From assembly GCF_910591885.1 (NCBI RefSeq), contig NC_063274.1, positions 15,150,164 to 15,214,163 on the forward strand: DNA of 64,000 bases, read 5' to 3'. The stretch is from Bombus terrestris (lineage: Eukaryota > Arthropoda > Insecta > Hymenoptera > Apidae). The translations under genes and the position numbers were made by a program. The notes beneath the pieces are model-generated. The model was not told the DNA's origin and did not search any database. It worked only from the letters and a program-made list of their open reading frames with translations. Shown one piece after another: positions 21,973 to 33,149 of the stretch (position 1 is its first letter; the number at the start of each line of letters is the position of its first letter).

Positions 21973-24626
21973 TTAATCTAAAGGGTATTTTCTTTTTAGT
22001 CTGCGGATCTGGTCCGCCGTGTCTAGTAGTTCGGTGACTAATGGGTTGTGGTGGTTGTTGACTCTTGTGTTATATCTGCTTCTGGACTTGTGTATTTCAT
22101 ATTTGACTGTAGGTATCTTGAGGTCACGGTGGATTGTTTCGTTGGTAACATACCAGGGTGCATTTATTAGGGATCTTAGTGTTTTCGATTGGAAGCGTTG
22201 GAGTATTTCAATGTTGGAATTACTTGCTGTTCCCCATAGTTGGATTCCGTAGGTCCAGACAGGTTTTACTACGATCTTATAGAGCGTAATCTTATTCTGC
22301 GTGCTTAGGTTGGAGCGATGGCTAATGAGCCAATAAAATTTTTTGAATATGTCCCTGAGTTGTTTAGATTTGTCTACGATATGTTGTTTCCAGGTTAATC
22401 TCCTGTCCAGAGTCATGCCCAGGTATCTGACTGTGTCCTTGTTAGGAACTGTTATATTGTTAATGGAGACCTGCGGGCAGGTTTGTTTTCGCAGCGTGAA
22501 GGTTACATGTGTGGATTTTTTTTCATTAATTTCGAAGCCCCATTTATGGAACCACTTCTCCATTGAGTCGAGACCTCGCTGGAGAGTGGATGAGGCTATT
22601 ATCGGGTTGGCGTGGGACGCTAATAGCGCTGTGTCGTCAGCAAATGTTGCTATGGTTAATTCTATCGATATTGGTAAATCGGCAGTATAGATGAAGAACA
22701 GAAGGGGTCCGAGGACACTGCCTTGGGGTATGCCCGCTTCTTTTCTGGGAAAGTTGTGGTAATGGCGTCTGCGCATTTAACCACGAATTGCCTATTGGTT
22801 AGGTAGGACTTTAGGATGGAGTAGGAAGTGTGTGGTAGGACTTTTTTATGTTTGTAAAGAAGCCCTTCATGCCATACTTTGTCGAATGTCTGTTGAATAT
22901 CAAGGAATACCGCTGAGCAATATTTTTTTTTTTCGAGTGTTTGGCTGATATTGTGTGTTATTCGGTGGATTTGCTCTATTGTGGAATGCTGCTTCCAAAA
23001 ACCGAATTAATGATCTGGCAGGGTTTTCAGATCCTCTAGGAGTGAAAGGAGTCGATTCGTTAGCAACTTTTCGAATAATTTTGACAAAGTGGGTAGAAGA
23101 TTATTTGGGCGATAGGAGCTAGTTTCGTGTATTGGTTTTCCGGGTTTAGGGATGAGCGTAATTTGTGACGTTTTCCAGGTTTTGGGATAGTATTCAAGGC
23201 GAAGAATTGCATTGAAAATTGAAGAAATGAGTGCAATCCCTTTTACAGGTAGTTCCTTAATTGCTTTGTTATTTATTTGATCATGTCCCGGTGCTTTCCT
23301 GGGGTTCAGACGATGGATTAATTCAGTAACCTCTAGAGAAGTGAAAAGTTTAATGGGGAGAGACATTTGGAAGGGAGAATGCAGGTATTCTGTTATTTCC
23401 GAACCGGTATTGGAGGAATGAGGTTTAAAAACGTTGGATATGTATTTGGCGAACAGGTTGGCTTTTTCTATAGGGCTTCGTGCCCATCCGCCTTGCGGAC
23501 AGCGAATTGGTGGGATTATTTGCAAGGGACGCGTGAGTTTCCTGGAAGCCTTCCATAGTGAGTAGTTAGAGTCTGCAGAGGGGGACAAATTGACGAGGTA
23601 CTTTTGGAAACAGTCATTTTTGTAATTTTTAATGATTTTGGTTAACTTCCTGGTTGCGTTGTTTAGTTTGCGTTTGTCGTCCGGTGTTCTATGGGTTTGC
23701 CATACTCTTCTTAGTCTTCGTTTTTCTGTGATTTTGTTTAATATGTAATGGGGATATTCGTGTTTACTGATAGAAGTCTTAGTAGGTGTTGAGGAGCGGA
23801 TAGCGTTTATTATGCTCGTGTTTAAGTATTCTGTGGCAGTTTCGATATCTTCCTTTGTTTTTAGTGAGATTGAGGCAGAGGTTGAGCGGTTAAAGACTTC
23901 TCTAAAGAGCTGCCAATTGGTGAGTTGGTTGTGAATAAGGCCATTAGGTGGGTTCTCGATTATTGCTGAACTGTTGCTATTACGGGGGAGCGGTCAGAAG
24001 AGAGTTCAGCCGAGGAGTTGATTTGGACGTATCTGGGCGAGATATTTTTGGTTATGAAGAAGTCGGGGATTATGATTATAATCGGGGATTTTGTTAGTGT
24101 CAGTGGGCCAGTATGTGGGTTCATATGTGGTAAGGTAGTTGAGATTGTTGGTGATTATGCTTTTCAGGAGGTTTTTGCCTCTTGCTGTGACAAGTCTGCT
24201 GCCCCATTGGGTATGTTTGGCGTTATAGTCTCCTCCAGCTATGAATCTATTGCCTAGGACGTCAAAGAGGCTATCGAAGTTCTCTTTAGCAATCGAGTGT
24301 CTGGGAGGGTAGTATACTGCTGAGGTGGTGATTGTACCATGGCGGTCTTCTATTGCTACGCTTGTGGCTTGAAGGTAGTCTTTCTGGAATGATGGAAGCT
24401 CATAGTGCTTAATGCTGGATTTGACGATGATTCCGGTGCCACCGTGTGCCTTCGCACTGGGGTGTTGTGTGTGGTAGATGTTGTAGCCGTGTATTTTGAG
24501 GTAGTTTTTGTCGGTGAAGTGGGTTTCAGATATGAGCATTACGTCGATTTGCTGCTGTTTTAAGAAGAGTTCTATTTCAAATTTGTGCTGAGCTAGACCG
24601 TTGGCGTTCCACAGAGCTAGACGCAT
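21973..24626 (-). pseudogene. Family A copy 2 ORF2: endonuclease-reverse transcriptase, broken
   Basis: The domain order matches copy 1: endonuclease (SETHF, GGDYNAKHTQWGS) at 24006-24626, RT fingers at 23007-23588, and the RT palm with GIPQGSVLGP and FADD plus thumb at 21973-22776. The 19-bp duplication (near 24065-24085 here), the later frameshifts and the nonsense codon at the DHxFGF position are all shared with copy 1. They therefore predate both insertions. The element could only have moved with enzyme supplied by another copy. Confidence 0.85.
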
Positions 24627-24631
24627 TGGTT

Positions 24632-25841
24632 TTATTTTGCTTCTGTGCGTATTAATTTATCCATGAAGAGTGTAAGTAGTGACAGCAAGTTGTTAATTTG
24701 CTCAGTTTGCTTCTCGATTAGTTTTTCGAGTCTGGTGAAGTTGTCTGTGTTTTGTGAGGTGGGAACACTATTTTCTGAGTGTCCACTGTGGGTTTTCGAA
24801 TTGTTTATGTTTCCTTGTGCTGCCTGGGCATAGGAGATTGATGGTGTAGAGAATTTTTTGGGTCTAGGTTCTTGTTTGGTTATCTCCTTGGGTCTGAGTT
24901 TAGGGTACTTATTATTGTGTAGCGTTTCATAGGCTAAGCATCCTTTGTAGTTCGCAAGATGCTCTCCTTGACAGTGGATGCACTTCGCGGGGGTTTCTGA
25001 GGATTTAGTGCATTGGTCAGTGGGATGACTACCAGCACATTTTACGCACCAGAAATTATGATTGCAGTATTTCTGCGTGTGGCCGTACCTTTGGCACCTT
25101 TTGCATTGTACTATCTCTTTCTTTACAAGAGGTGGTTCGAACTTAACTATGGAGTTCATCAGCCGGTTGACGTTGTAGATTTCTTTATTATTTTCTTTTT
25201 GTTTTATATCTATGAAAAATAGCGATAGTGGATTTTTTGTGATTCTATGTCTTATGTTGCTGATGTTAGTTACGTCGTGACCAAGCTTTAGAAGTTCGAA
25301 CTTTACTTCGTCTAGATCGACTGAGTGGTGGATATTGCGTAGCACCACACGAAATGTTCTTTCTTGCTTGAGCTGGTATGTGTGGAAGTTGGCATTCAGG
25401 GTTTTTAACAACTTCGTTAATTTTCTGTATGCGTCTGGGGTGGTTGGCAGGACTTTTACACTGTTGTTGCTGATTTTCAATTTATATTCCTCCTTACCGA
25501 TTTCTTTTTGAATTGTCTTTGTCATTGATTGAATGTCAATAACATCATCGATGAAGATTGGCGCGGGAGGGGTTTTTTTGTGTAAGTTGTGTATTTACCT
25601 CTGTGGTATTATCCATAGCGACATCAGCCTCCAGTATCGCGAACCTGTTTTGGGTGGTCACTTGGCTGGCTGGCAGGTTGGTTTGCCTTTTGCTCACATT
25701 AGTCCTGCTAGCTTCGAGTTTGCGTTTTTTCGTATGAGGGTCGTTTGCAAAGAGGGGTGTATTGCCCCTTTGCCATGGGGGAGGAAGAGTGGCGTTGTTG
25801 TAACTAAGCTCCGTAGAGCCCGTTTGGAATGATTGGGCCAT
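24632..25841 (-). pseudogene. Family A copy 2 ORF1: gag-like protein, split by a frameshift at an A7 run
   Basis: The N-terminal part starts with the ATG at 25841 and runs in frame to a stop at 25545 (98 codons, ending with NLHR). The zinc-knuckle part lies in another frame (297 codons from 25525 to 24632) whose open frame extends back through PPAPIFIDDVIDIQ. The frames cross at seven consecutive A residues (sense) near 25571-25577. Reading the two as one protein needs a +1 shift there. Copy 1 has the same A7, so this is an inherited indel or, less likely, a programmed shift. The zinc knuckles are intact as in copy 1. Confidence 0.75.
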
Positions 25842-25973
25842 CGTCGATCTAGTTAATTGAATATGAAGAAGCTAGTCGAGGGGCTGTGTGAACACTTGGT
25901 TAGGTTTGTTGGATTCGCTTTCGATACATGGGCGTCACGTGTTGTTTTGTGAATTTCACAGGGCACTGGACAC

Positions 25974-26006
25974 ACGTCTGCACGCTTCGGCACTCACCAG
26001 CAAACT
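25974..26006 (-). promoter_or_regulatory. Internal promoter of family A: initiator-like AGTT at +1 and DPE AGACGT at +28
   Basis: On the minus strand an AGTTTG start at 26006 is followed, with the A as +1, by AGACGT at exactly +28 to +33 (25979-25974). This matches the downstream promoter element consensus RGWYVT. TATA-less initiator/DPE promoters at the extreme 5' end are known for Jockey-type elements. The second Jockey family in this window has the same spacing, which supports the call. Confidence 0.6.
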
Positions 26007-26009
26007 CCT

Positions 26010-26021
26010 ATTGTCGTAATC
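26010..26021. repeat. Candidate target-site duplication, right copy (family A copy 2)
   Basis: ATTGTCGTAATC pairs with 21832-21843 with one mismatch. Confidence 0.5.
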
Positions 26022-28860
26022 GTAAACGAAAAAATATTACAAGATGTCTTCTTGCTAAGTATGACGTTCGAAGGAAATCGTAATATGCTTCGAGCTTAGT
26101 GGGAGACACTATTATATTGTGTTCCAATAGAAATAGCATCGCCAATGAAAGAGCGTCAAGGTGTTTTCGCAATGAACATTCCACGCGACAGCGAAATTGC
26201 CTCTATCTTTCGTTCCATCATCGTCTTGTTTTTTAATTTAACCGGAGAGTTTTTAACGGTGAAGTTCTGGTGGAAACGGTAATCTAACCGAAGGGCCGAA
26301 GGAAGTTGGTATCACGAGTCGACATCAAGATGATTTAATATGTCGGACAATCGGCTTCACCCTCGCTCTCGACTTCCAATTTAAAATGAACATCGCGAAC
26401 TAGGGGGCGGAGAATCATTTCGTGAAAGAAGGACCGGGCAGTTCTCATTAAATTATTCCGCAACGTTTCTAGCGAGTAGTAATAATACAAGTAATATTAG
26501 CTCGATGTTCCTTTCTCGTGACATTAAACAATCTTCTCGGTTCGATGTTTCGCGACCTTCGAAACCTATGAACGTTCCACAACTTCCTTAGACACCCCTT
26601 TTTATTCTTATTTTACTCTAAGATAAGGTAGCGAACGAAAGAAAGTTTAGATACAAGGGGCACAAAAAATAAGTATGATTTTACAAAATAGAATTGTACT
26701 TGAGAAAAACAGTGAACAAATATAATACAGTGCAGAACAATGTGATTATGCAGCATGCTGAAAAATATTAATATGTACGTAAAAGGCGAAACTTAAAAAT
26801 ACCCAACAATATGCAAACTCTTCTAACTGCTAGAACACAATGTTAAAAAAAAAAAAAAACTGTAGTTTTCTATAAGAAATACTAAATCTTTTGCGCCGCC
26901 TGTAGAAACATGTATGTAAAACTGTACTAGTTTGGTAATTAACTACTAATAACTAACTAATTATTTACTACTTAACAGCATTAAGATAACTGTACCAAAT
27001 TAAGCATGTAAATAGTATTTAAATATTTATATGTTTATAAAAAATAGGAAATTGTAGTCACTAGTATTTTAACAAGAAATGTGACGATAAACAATAAATA
27101 ATATTTTCTTTTCTTTGAAAATATTTTATTTTATTTTAAAAATTCGCCTGAATAGAAGAAATGATTAAATGTCGTATAGAATAACGATGTACAATAAAAT
27201 TTCTTATCTTTCCCAAATGATAAATAGACTGTATGTTATACGTCAACTGGATATAAAATAGCCATAACTACGTACAATCACGTTGCATTAATTGGAAGTG
27301 TCAAGTATTTGCGCATCTCTACGGGATTATTGTTTACCAAGTGAATTAGTTCTCTTCCTCTGTGTTTTTTCTCACAGTCAAAGAGCGGAAACACATCGAG
27401 TGAGCAGGGGAGAGCCGAGCTCTTCAGATCACGTAACGACTAGCCATTTCACGTCAAATCGCACTAGATTTCACATGGTCACCTCGTGAACCCTGATTAG
27501 AGAATTTCAAGGATGGGATGAAACAAACGATGTGAAGAGAATCTCGCTTGGCTAACGATGTGAACTCGTGTAAGATATGAATTTATTTAGTTTGACACAG
27601 ATGTGAGAATATACAATTAATAAATTAAAAAATCATTCGAAAAATGATACTCCAAAGCCATTGTAGATCTATTATAGAAATTTTCTGTTAGATCTATTGT
27701 TTAAAAATTTGTTATCAATTTTGTTTATATATATATAGTAAATATCTCCTCTATTGCATAATGATCACGTCTAATGTCAATGGGGATTCGTTTCACGCCC
27801 TTAACCCTAACTCTAATCTTAACGTCAAGCCGACACATATATATATACGCTTATAGGAACGCAAACTTTTTCAAAAAAATTTTGTCGGGAGAATCATGTA
27901 TCTATGAACAGATTTTATTGTGCGCAAACGGTTGAGGGGGAAGAAATTCAGCGAAGAAAAGTTAAAAACAATTTGAATTTATACGAGAAAATGTATAGCA
28001 TTATTTGAATACTTCGAGTGTTTAAGTAACAGTGTGGAATAATGAATTTATCGAGCATCTAACTATGCACGTGATTAAAGTTTAATTACCATAAGTTGGT
28101 GGCACATTAAATTATAATTTAATAGAATTTAGGAAATTTATATATTTATTTACTACCAGGCACTTACTCAGACTCATATTACACAAGTCTTTTACAGCAT
28201 GAAAGAAGTTCGAAGTTTGCAATATCAAACGTCGTGCGATGTAATATATGATAGTTTATATACGCGAAAAATGACATCCTGCAAACTCTCATAACCATTC
28301 CGTTGTCAGGCTCAGGATACCGGTACTGCTGTGCTGCGCGTTATTGTTATTTCTAGACACATTCACATATAGTATATTTTTATGGTGTGAGAAATAGTAG
28401 GTTCTCGGCGTTAAATAATATTAAAGCTGTCAGAGCGTTCAACTTAAGAGAACGCAGTTTTTAGACTAAAGAAAGCAAAAGGGAAATGAGGTCAACAATT
28501 GCTTTTCAAATTCGACATTGCTATTATTACTCCACTCGGTACTTTTTTAATTATTCGATAATATCTATGATAGAATGTGGATTATTTAAGTCATTTTTGT
28601 AAATTTTGCTGGAAATAATAGAAATATTGCATTTATATACCTTCGGAACTATTCTGAAATACAGAATTGCGGGAGACATTTACGATAGGAGGACATTTAC
28701 TCAGGATTCAAGATATCGTGGAATCTGTTAATGACAACTTTAAGATTCGCAGATGTAGGAACCAGTGGATATCGCATTACTATGCTTCGATACGCCACTA
28801 CTTGCTATGACATTCATTCGTCAGACATAACATTGATATATTCTACTTGACATTCAACAT
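26022..28860. other. Intergenic, no gene identified
   Basis: The stretch contains the second copy of the 110-bp dispersed repeat and a poly(A) run near 26846-26860. The part at 26100-26620 is CpG-richer than the rest but has no open frame with a recognisable domain. The rest is AT-rich. Confidence 0.5.
27737..27846 (+). repeat. Dispersed ~110-bp repeat, copy 2
   Basis: This is the counterpart of 13089-13197. It has the same CCTTAA, CCCTAA, CTCTAA, TCTTAA stretch and the same AT-dinucleotide end. It sits between (TA)n runs on both sides. Confidence 0.75.
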
Positions 28861-28873
28861 TACCTGCTTATAT

Positions 28874-29055
28874 CAGCACATTGTACGTGAATCTTTGCCA
28901 AAAAAAGTAGCAATGCTTCCTTATCCACTGTATTTATCTGATTTGGCACTCTGTAACCACTTTCTACTCCGGAAACTCAAAATTCCAATAACACACTCGC
29001 AAAGAAAACATTGCAACCGTAGAAATAGTTACACGAGATCACAACAGTAACACAT
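28874..29055 (+). pseudogene. Decayed mariner transposase, C-terminal fragment
   Basis: The frame reads VRESLPKKVAMLPYPLYLSD then LALCNHFLLRKLKIPI and stops just before the inserted Jockey element. It matches the mariner block around the third catalytic Asp (P-PYSPDLAPCDFFLFPKLK). Here the family YSPDLAPCD reads YLSDLALCN, so the catalytic Asp is replaced by Asn. Upstream transposase sequence is too decayed to follow. The fragment is interrupted at 29043-29055 by the target-site duplication of the family C Jockey element, so it is the older insertion. Confidence 0.65.
29043..29055. repeat. Target-site duplication of family C element, left copy
   Basis: AACAGTAACACAT is repeated exactly at 33137-33149, directly outside the poly(A) side and the 5' side of the element. 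Confidence 0.85.
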
Positions 29056-29081
29056 TTTTTTTTTATTTTATTTATTGAAAT

Positions 29082-31890
29082 TCACAATTTGTCCAATTTG
29101 GACATTTGGTAGAATTTTTTAACAGTAATATTAACATGTTGGTGGCTACCCCCAGCGGGGTACCATCCTCGCGTTTGCGAAGTTATATCCTTTGTGAGGT
29201 CTGCTGGGTGCTTCCTTTTTAGCCTTCTGTCCATGTTTATGGTTTTGAACGTTTCTGCAGCTAGCCGGTTTGGGTGTGTTGCTATTCTTGATTTGTATTT
29301 TTCTGAGTATCTGCTAATTTCTTCCTTGACCGTTGGGATTCCCAGATCTCTCCGAATGTCATCATTTCTAACGTACCATGGTGCGTTTACTATTGTTCTA
29401 AGGATTTTAGCTTGTATTATCTCTATTTTGTTTATATGGCTCATTGCTGCTGTCCCCCATAGTGGTATTCCGTACGTCCAGATTGGTTTTATGATCGTTT
29501 TATATATTTTTAATTTATTTTCTATGGTTAATTTGGATTTTCGGCTTGTTAGCCAATGTATTTGTCTCCTTGTTTTCTGTATTTTTTCTATTATTGATTT
29601 GGTATGTAGTTTCCATGTGAGTTGTGTATCTAAGTGGAGTCCTAGGTATTTGACATGCTTTGTTTGTGTTATATGCGTGCCGTTCAGAAGGATGTTTGGT
29701 GGTATCTTTTTTCGTAGCGTGAATGTAATATGGTTGCATTTATTGGGGTTTGCTTTTATTTGTTTTTCTTGTAGCCACTTTTCTATTTTTGTGATATGTT
29801 CTTGTAGTAATTTGACTGCCGTTTCTGGGTTCGTATGCCTGACTAGTATAATTGTGTCGTCCGCGAATGTCAATACTGTGCTGTTGGTAGTTGTTGGTAT
29901 GTTCGCCGTGTATAATGTGTATAGTATTGGGCCTAGGACGCTTCCTTGTGGTACCCCTGCCTTGATGTTTTTAACTTCAGAATGTGTGTCCTTGATTTTT
30001 ATTACGAAGGTTCTGCTGCTTAGGTAGGATTTTATTAATTGGTGTATTTGGTTCCGGGAATTGTTTCCTAATTGTTTGTAGTAGACTTTCATGGTTAATT
30101 TTATCGAATGCTTTCTCTATGTCCATAAAGAGGGCTGTGCAGTATTCCTTGTTTTCTAGTGTTATTATTATTTCGTTTATAAGCCTGTGCAATTGCTCTA
30201 TCGTGGAGTGTTTGTTTCTGAAACCAAATTGGTGATCCGGTATTAGTTTTTTTATCTCTATTATTGTTTTTATCCGGCAATATATTATTTCTTCCAGTAT
30301 TTTGGAAAATACTGGAAGCAGTGATATTGGTCTGTAAGATGCAGTTTGATGTGGGTCTTTGCCTGGTTTATGTAACATTTTGATCTGTGCTAATTTCCAT
30401 GGTTTGGGGAAGTATTGAATTTTTAGAATTGCATTAAATATTATTGTCATTAGTCTTATTGCTTTTGGCGGAAGGTTTTTCAAGATTTTGCCATTGATTA
30501 GGTCGATTCCTGGTGCTTTGTTGTTTTTTGTTTTATCAATTATGTTTCTAATTTCTTGTGCTGTTGTTTTAGGTACGGTGTATTCCTTGTCGGTTGTGGT
30601 AATAGTGGTTTGTGCATCCTCCTCCGTATGACTTTTGAGGTTGCTGTTGTTGATAGTGTGTGGTGTGAATGTGTTGCAGAGGTGGTTGGAGAATTCTTTA
30701 GCTTGTTCTTCGTTGCTTCTTGCCCATGTGTTATCTGCTTTTCTGATTGCTGGGACGGGTATTATTGGCTTCTTTATTTTTTTCGTGGCTTTCCATAGTG
30801 AGTAGTTGGTGTTCTCGTGTGTAGAGAGTGTCCCTATGAACTTTGCGAATTCGTTATTGTTGTGCTCCTTTATTTTGTTTTTTATTTCCTTTGCAAGTTT
30901 GTTTAGGTGTTTTTTGTTTTCTCGAGTTCTGTGTTTTTGCCATTTTGCTTTCGCTTTTCTTTTTTCTCTAATTTTGTTGAGTATTTCTTGCGAAATTGTT
31001 ATAGTTTGTCTGCTGGTTGATTCGGGTGTAGTGGTTGTCCTTGCTGCTTCTTGAATAGTTACTGTCAATGTTGCTACTGCCTGTTCTATGTGTTCAGGAG
31101 TTTTCAACGAGATGTTGCAGTTTATTTTGCTTTCTATTATTTCTTTGAAAGTTTGCCATTTGGTGGATTTATTGCATAGTGTTACTGGTTTGCTATAAAG
31201 TATTGGTTTGTTTCTGTATTCAATTATTATGGGTGTATGATCGGAGCTGAGCTCGAGGTTGGGTGTTATTTTTAGTTTGTTTGTGTTTAGTCCCCTTGTA
31301 ACTGCAAAGTCCAGGAGATCTGGTTTTTTGTTCAGGTCAGTCGGCCAATATGTCGGTGTTCCTGTGGATAATATATTGAGGTTATTATTTCTAATGTATT
31401 TTTCCAGTGTTCTGCCTCGAGGTGTAGTGTTTCTTGATCCCCATAGCGTGTGCTTTGAGTTGTAGTCTCCCGCTGCGATGTACTTGTGCCCTAAGTGCTG
31501 GAAGTATTCTTCCCACATTTGTGATGTTATTTTGTGTCGCGGAGGCACATATAATGCTGACAACTGGAAGTAGTTGCTGCTAGTTTGAACTGTAACGGTG
31601 GTTGCTTGTACATATTCCTTATTAACTTGGCTGTGTAGATAATGTTTGATATCGTTTCTGACTATCACTGTTGTCCCTCCGTGAGCTTTTCCTGAGGGGT
31701 GTTTGGTATCATATATGGTGTAGTATGGTATTTTCATGTAGCTTTTTGTAGTGAAGTGTGTTTCTGAGACAAGTAGTATGTCTATATTGTTATTGTATCT
31801 GAATGTTTTAATTTCAAGGACCCGTTGTTGTAGGCCGTTTGAGTTCCAGGCTGCTATTTTTAGCGTGTCCGTTTTTTTTTTGTTTAGCAC
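29082..31890 (-). pseudogene. Family C ORF2: endonuclease-reverse transcriptase with one frameshift
   Basis: The first frame (31890-29977, 637 codons) holds the endonuclease (AAWNSNG, SETHF, AAGDYNSKHTLWGS, SSDHTPI) and the RT start (NKAPGIDLINGKIL, KPGKDPHQTASYRPISLLPV, FMDIEKAFDKINHE). The second frame (30092-29082) carries GVPQGSVLGPILYTLYTANIP, catalytic FADDTIIL, YLGLHLD, the WTYGIPLWG thumb block and the C-terminus. The frames overlap at 29977-30092 and one single-base indel around 30030-30090 separates them. Everything else is intact, so this is one step from a complete ORF2, which is about 930 codons as in other Jockey elements. The start ATG at 31890 follows the ORF1 stop by a few bases. 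Confidence 0.85.
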
Positions 31891-31902
31891 GTTTGTAAGT
31901 AG

Positions 31903-32924
31903 TTATAGCATGACCGTGATTTGTTGGGTTTGCTGTCTGAGTACTGAGTTTTGTTCGCTTATCATTCTGGTTAGCATTTCGGTGTTCTTTATGTATTGTT
32001 TGAGCAGTTCTTTGATTTCTGTAGTGTCGTTGTTACTATTGTTGTGGTATTGGTTGTCTATGTGTGTCGATTGGCTGGTTACTTGAGCGTAGCTTAGACT
32101 ACCAATGCTGTTGGTGCTGATGGGTTTGGTGTTTGTTGCATGCTCTGTATTTGGTATTATCTCGAGTTTTGTGCTGTCCTGTTGGGCTTGTATGTTAGTG
32201 ATTGTCTTGCTTCGTAGGGGCGGGAACAGTTTGCGTTGTAATTGTTTCCTAGCTTCGCAACCTTTATAACTGGCTGGGTGTTTTCCGTTGCAGTTATAGC
32301 ATCTAACCTCCTCTATTGTTCCCGTGGATGGGCATTGTATCGTAAGATGATTTTTTGGGCATTTAACGCATGCCGGGTTTCTATTGCAATAGTTTTTTGT
32401 GTGGCCGTATTGCTGACACCTTATGCATTGTGGGATATCTTTTTTATGTCTAGGTGGCTCCACTTTTACTATTGTGTTTAGTAATTTTTCTATATCGTAT
32501 ATGTCTTTGTTATTATTTCTAGGTTCTAGTTCGACTAGAAATAGCGGTAATGGTTGTTTGGTATCATACTTGTTTATGTTGTTTATTGACCTTACCTGGT
32601 GTCCGATTTTTGCTAGTTCTTCGCTTATGTTGTCGGTGTTTGTTTTTGGGTGTAATCCCCTGATTACTGCTTTATAGCTTTTGTTGGATTTGAGCTGGTA
32701 GGTGTGATACCCTGCATTTTTATCTTTTAGTGATCTTGTCACTTTTCTGAATGTTTCTGGGGCGTTGGTTTGCACTTTCACCTGGTCTATTTTTATCTGT
32801 TTGATAACATAGTTATCTTTCCCTGCAGTGTTACCTTGCGTTTTTTGCTGGAAGTTGCCACCGTCCAGCCTTCTTCGTGGTGTATTGGTTCATTGTCCTC
32901 TACGTCGGCTTGTGTTGTTTCCAT
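31903..32924 (-). pseudogene. Family C ORF1: gag-like zinc-knuckle protein with one frameshift
   Basis: An ATG at 32924 opens METTQADVEDNE and continues to KKRKVTLQ. A frame change follows near 32815-32830, and the frame encoding KDNYVIKQIKIDQVKV then runs into the 292-codon frame that ends at 31903. That frame has the PRE_C2HC-like region and three zinc knuckles: CIRCQQYGHTKNYC, CVKCPKNHLTIQC and CYNCNGKHPASYKGC. An Asn/Thr/Gln-rich tail with a coiled-coil-like end follows. The shift is of opposite sign to the one in family A ORF1, which argues for simple indels and not a shared programmed shift. Confidence 0.75.
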
Positions 32925-33102
32925 GTTATCGTCTTTTTTTTTCTACATATTTAGAGTGTGTAGCTCTATTTATAAAATATGTGTCTCCTGAGTTGGTTAT
33001 TTTTATTGGTGGAATCTGCATGATTCCACGTTTTGTCAATGGGCGTTTACTTTGACTCTTTCTCTTCTCTCTTGCCGCACTTTCACTGGAGCACTGTTTC
33101 GC

Positions 33103-33136
33103 ACGTCCGTTTAGGTCGCCTGCACAGGCGGAACTG
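33103..33136 (-). promoter_or_regulatory. Internal promoter of family C: initiator TCAGTT and DPE GGACGT at +28
   Basis: Reading the minus strand, the element starts TCAGTTCC with A at 33135 as +1. GGACGT occupies +28 to +33 (33108-33103), a perfect RGWYVT downstream promoter element at canonical spacing. The start coincides with the edge of the target-site duplication, so this is also the true 5' end. Confidence 0.7.
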
Positions 33137-33149
33137 AACAGTAACACAT
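33137..33149. repeat. Target-site duplication of family C element, right copy
   Basis: This is an exact copy of AACAGTAACACAT at 29043-29055. Confidence 0.85.

Larger units (their letters stand above)
21844..26009 (-). mobile_element. Jockey-clade non-LTR retrotransposon, family A copy 2, near full length
   Basis: This is about 4.17 kb on the minus strand. From its 5' end (26009) come a short leader with an initiator/DPE promoter, ORF1, ORF2, and an A-rich tail at 21844-21863 (AATAAATAAAAAGAAAAG in sense). Over the 3.7 kb shared with 9164-12930 the translated frames are identical and I found only one base difference (position 10610 against its counterpart). The tail sequence and 5' end differ from copy 1, so the two are separate insertions and not one duplicated segment. 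It carries the same ORF2 lesions and is not autonomous. Confidence 0.9.
29056..33136 (-). mobile_element. Jockey-clade non-LTR retrotransposon, family C, full length
   Basis: This is a 4.08-kb element on the minus strand. It has a 5' initiator/DPE promoter (33136-33103), a leader, ORF1 (32924-31903), ORF2 (31890-29082), and an AATAAATAAAAT tail followed by poly(A) that ends at 29056. A perfect 13-bp target-site duplication flanks it. ORF1 and ORF2 each have one frameshift and are otherwise open, so the insertion is fairly young or the breaks are sequencing errors. It is related to but clearly distinct from family A, with the same domain order and different sequence. Confidence 0.92.

Noticed and set aside
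29194..30027. Plus-strand 277-codon hydrophobic frame and other plus-strand frames to 33055
   Set aside because: They are antisense to the Jockey family C ORF1 and ORF2, which have intact domain motifs on the minus strand.
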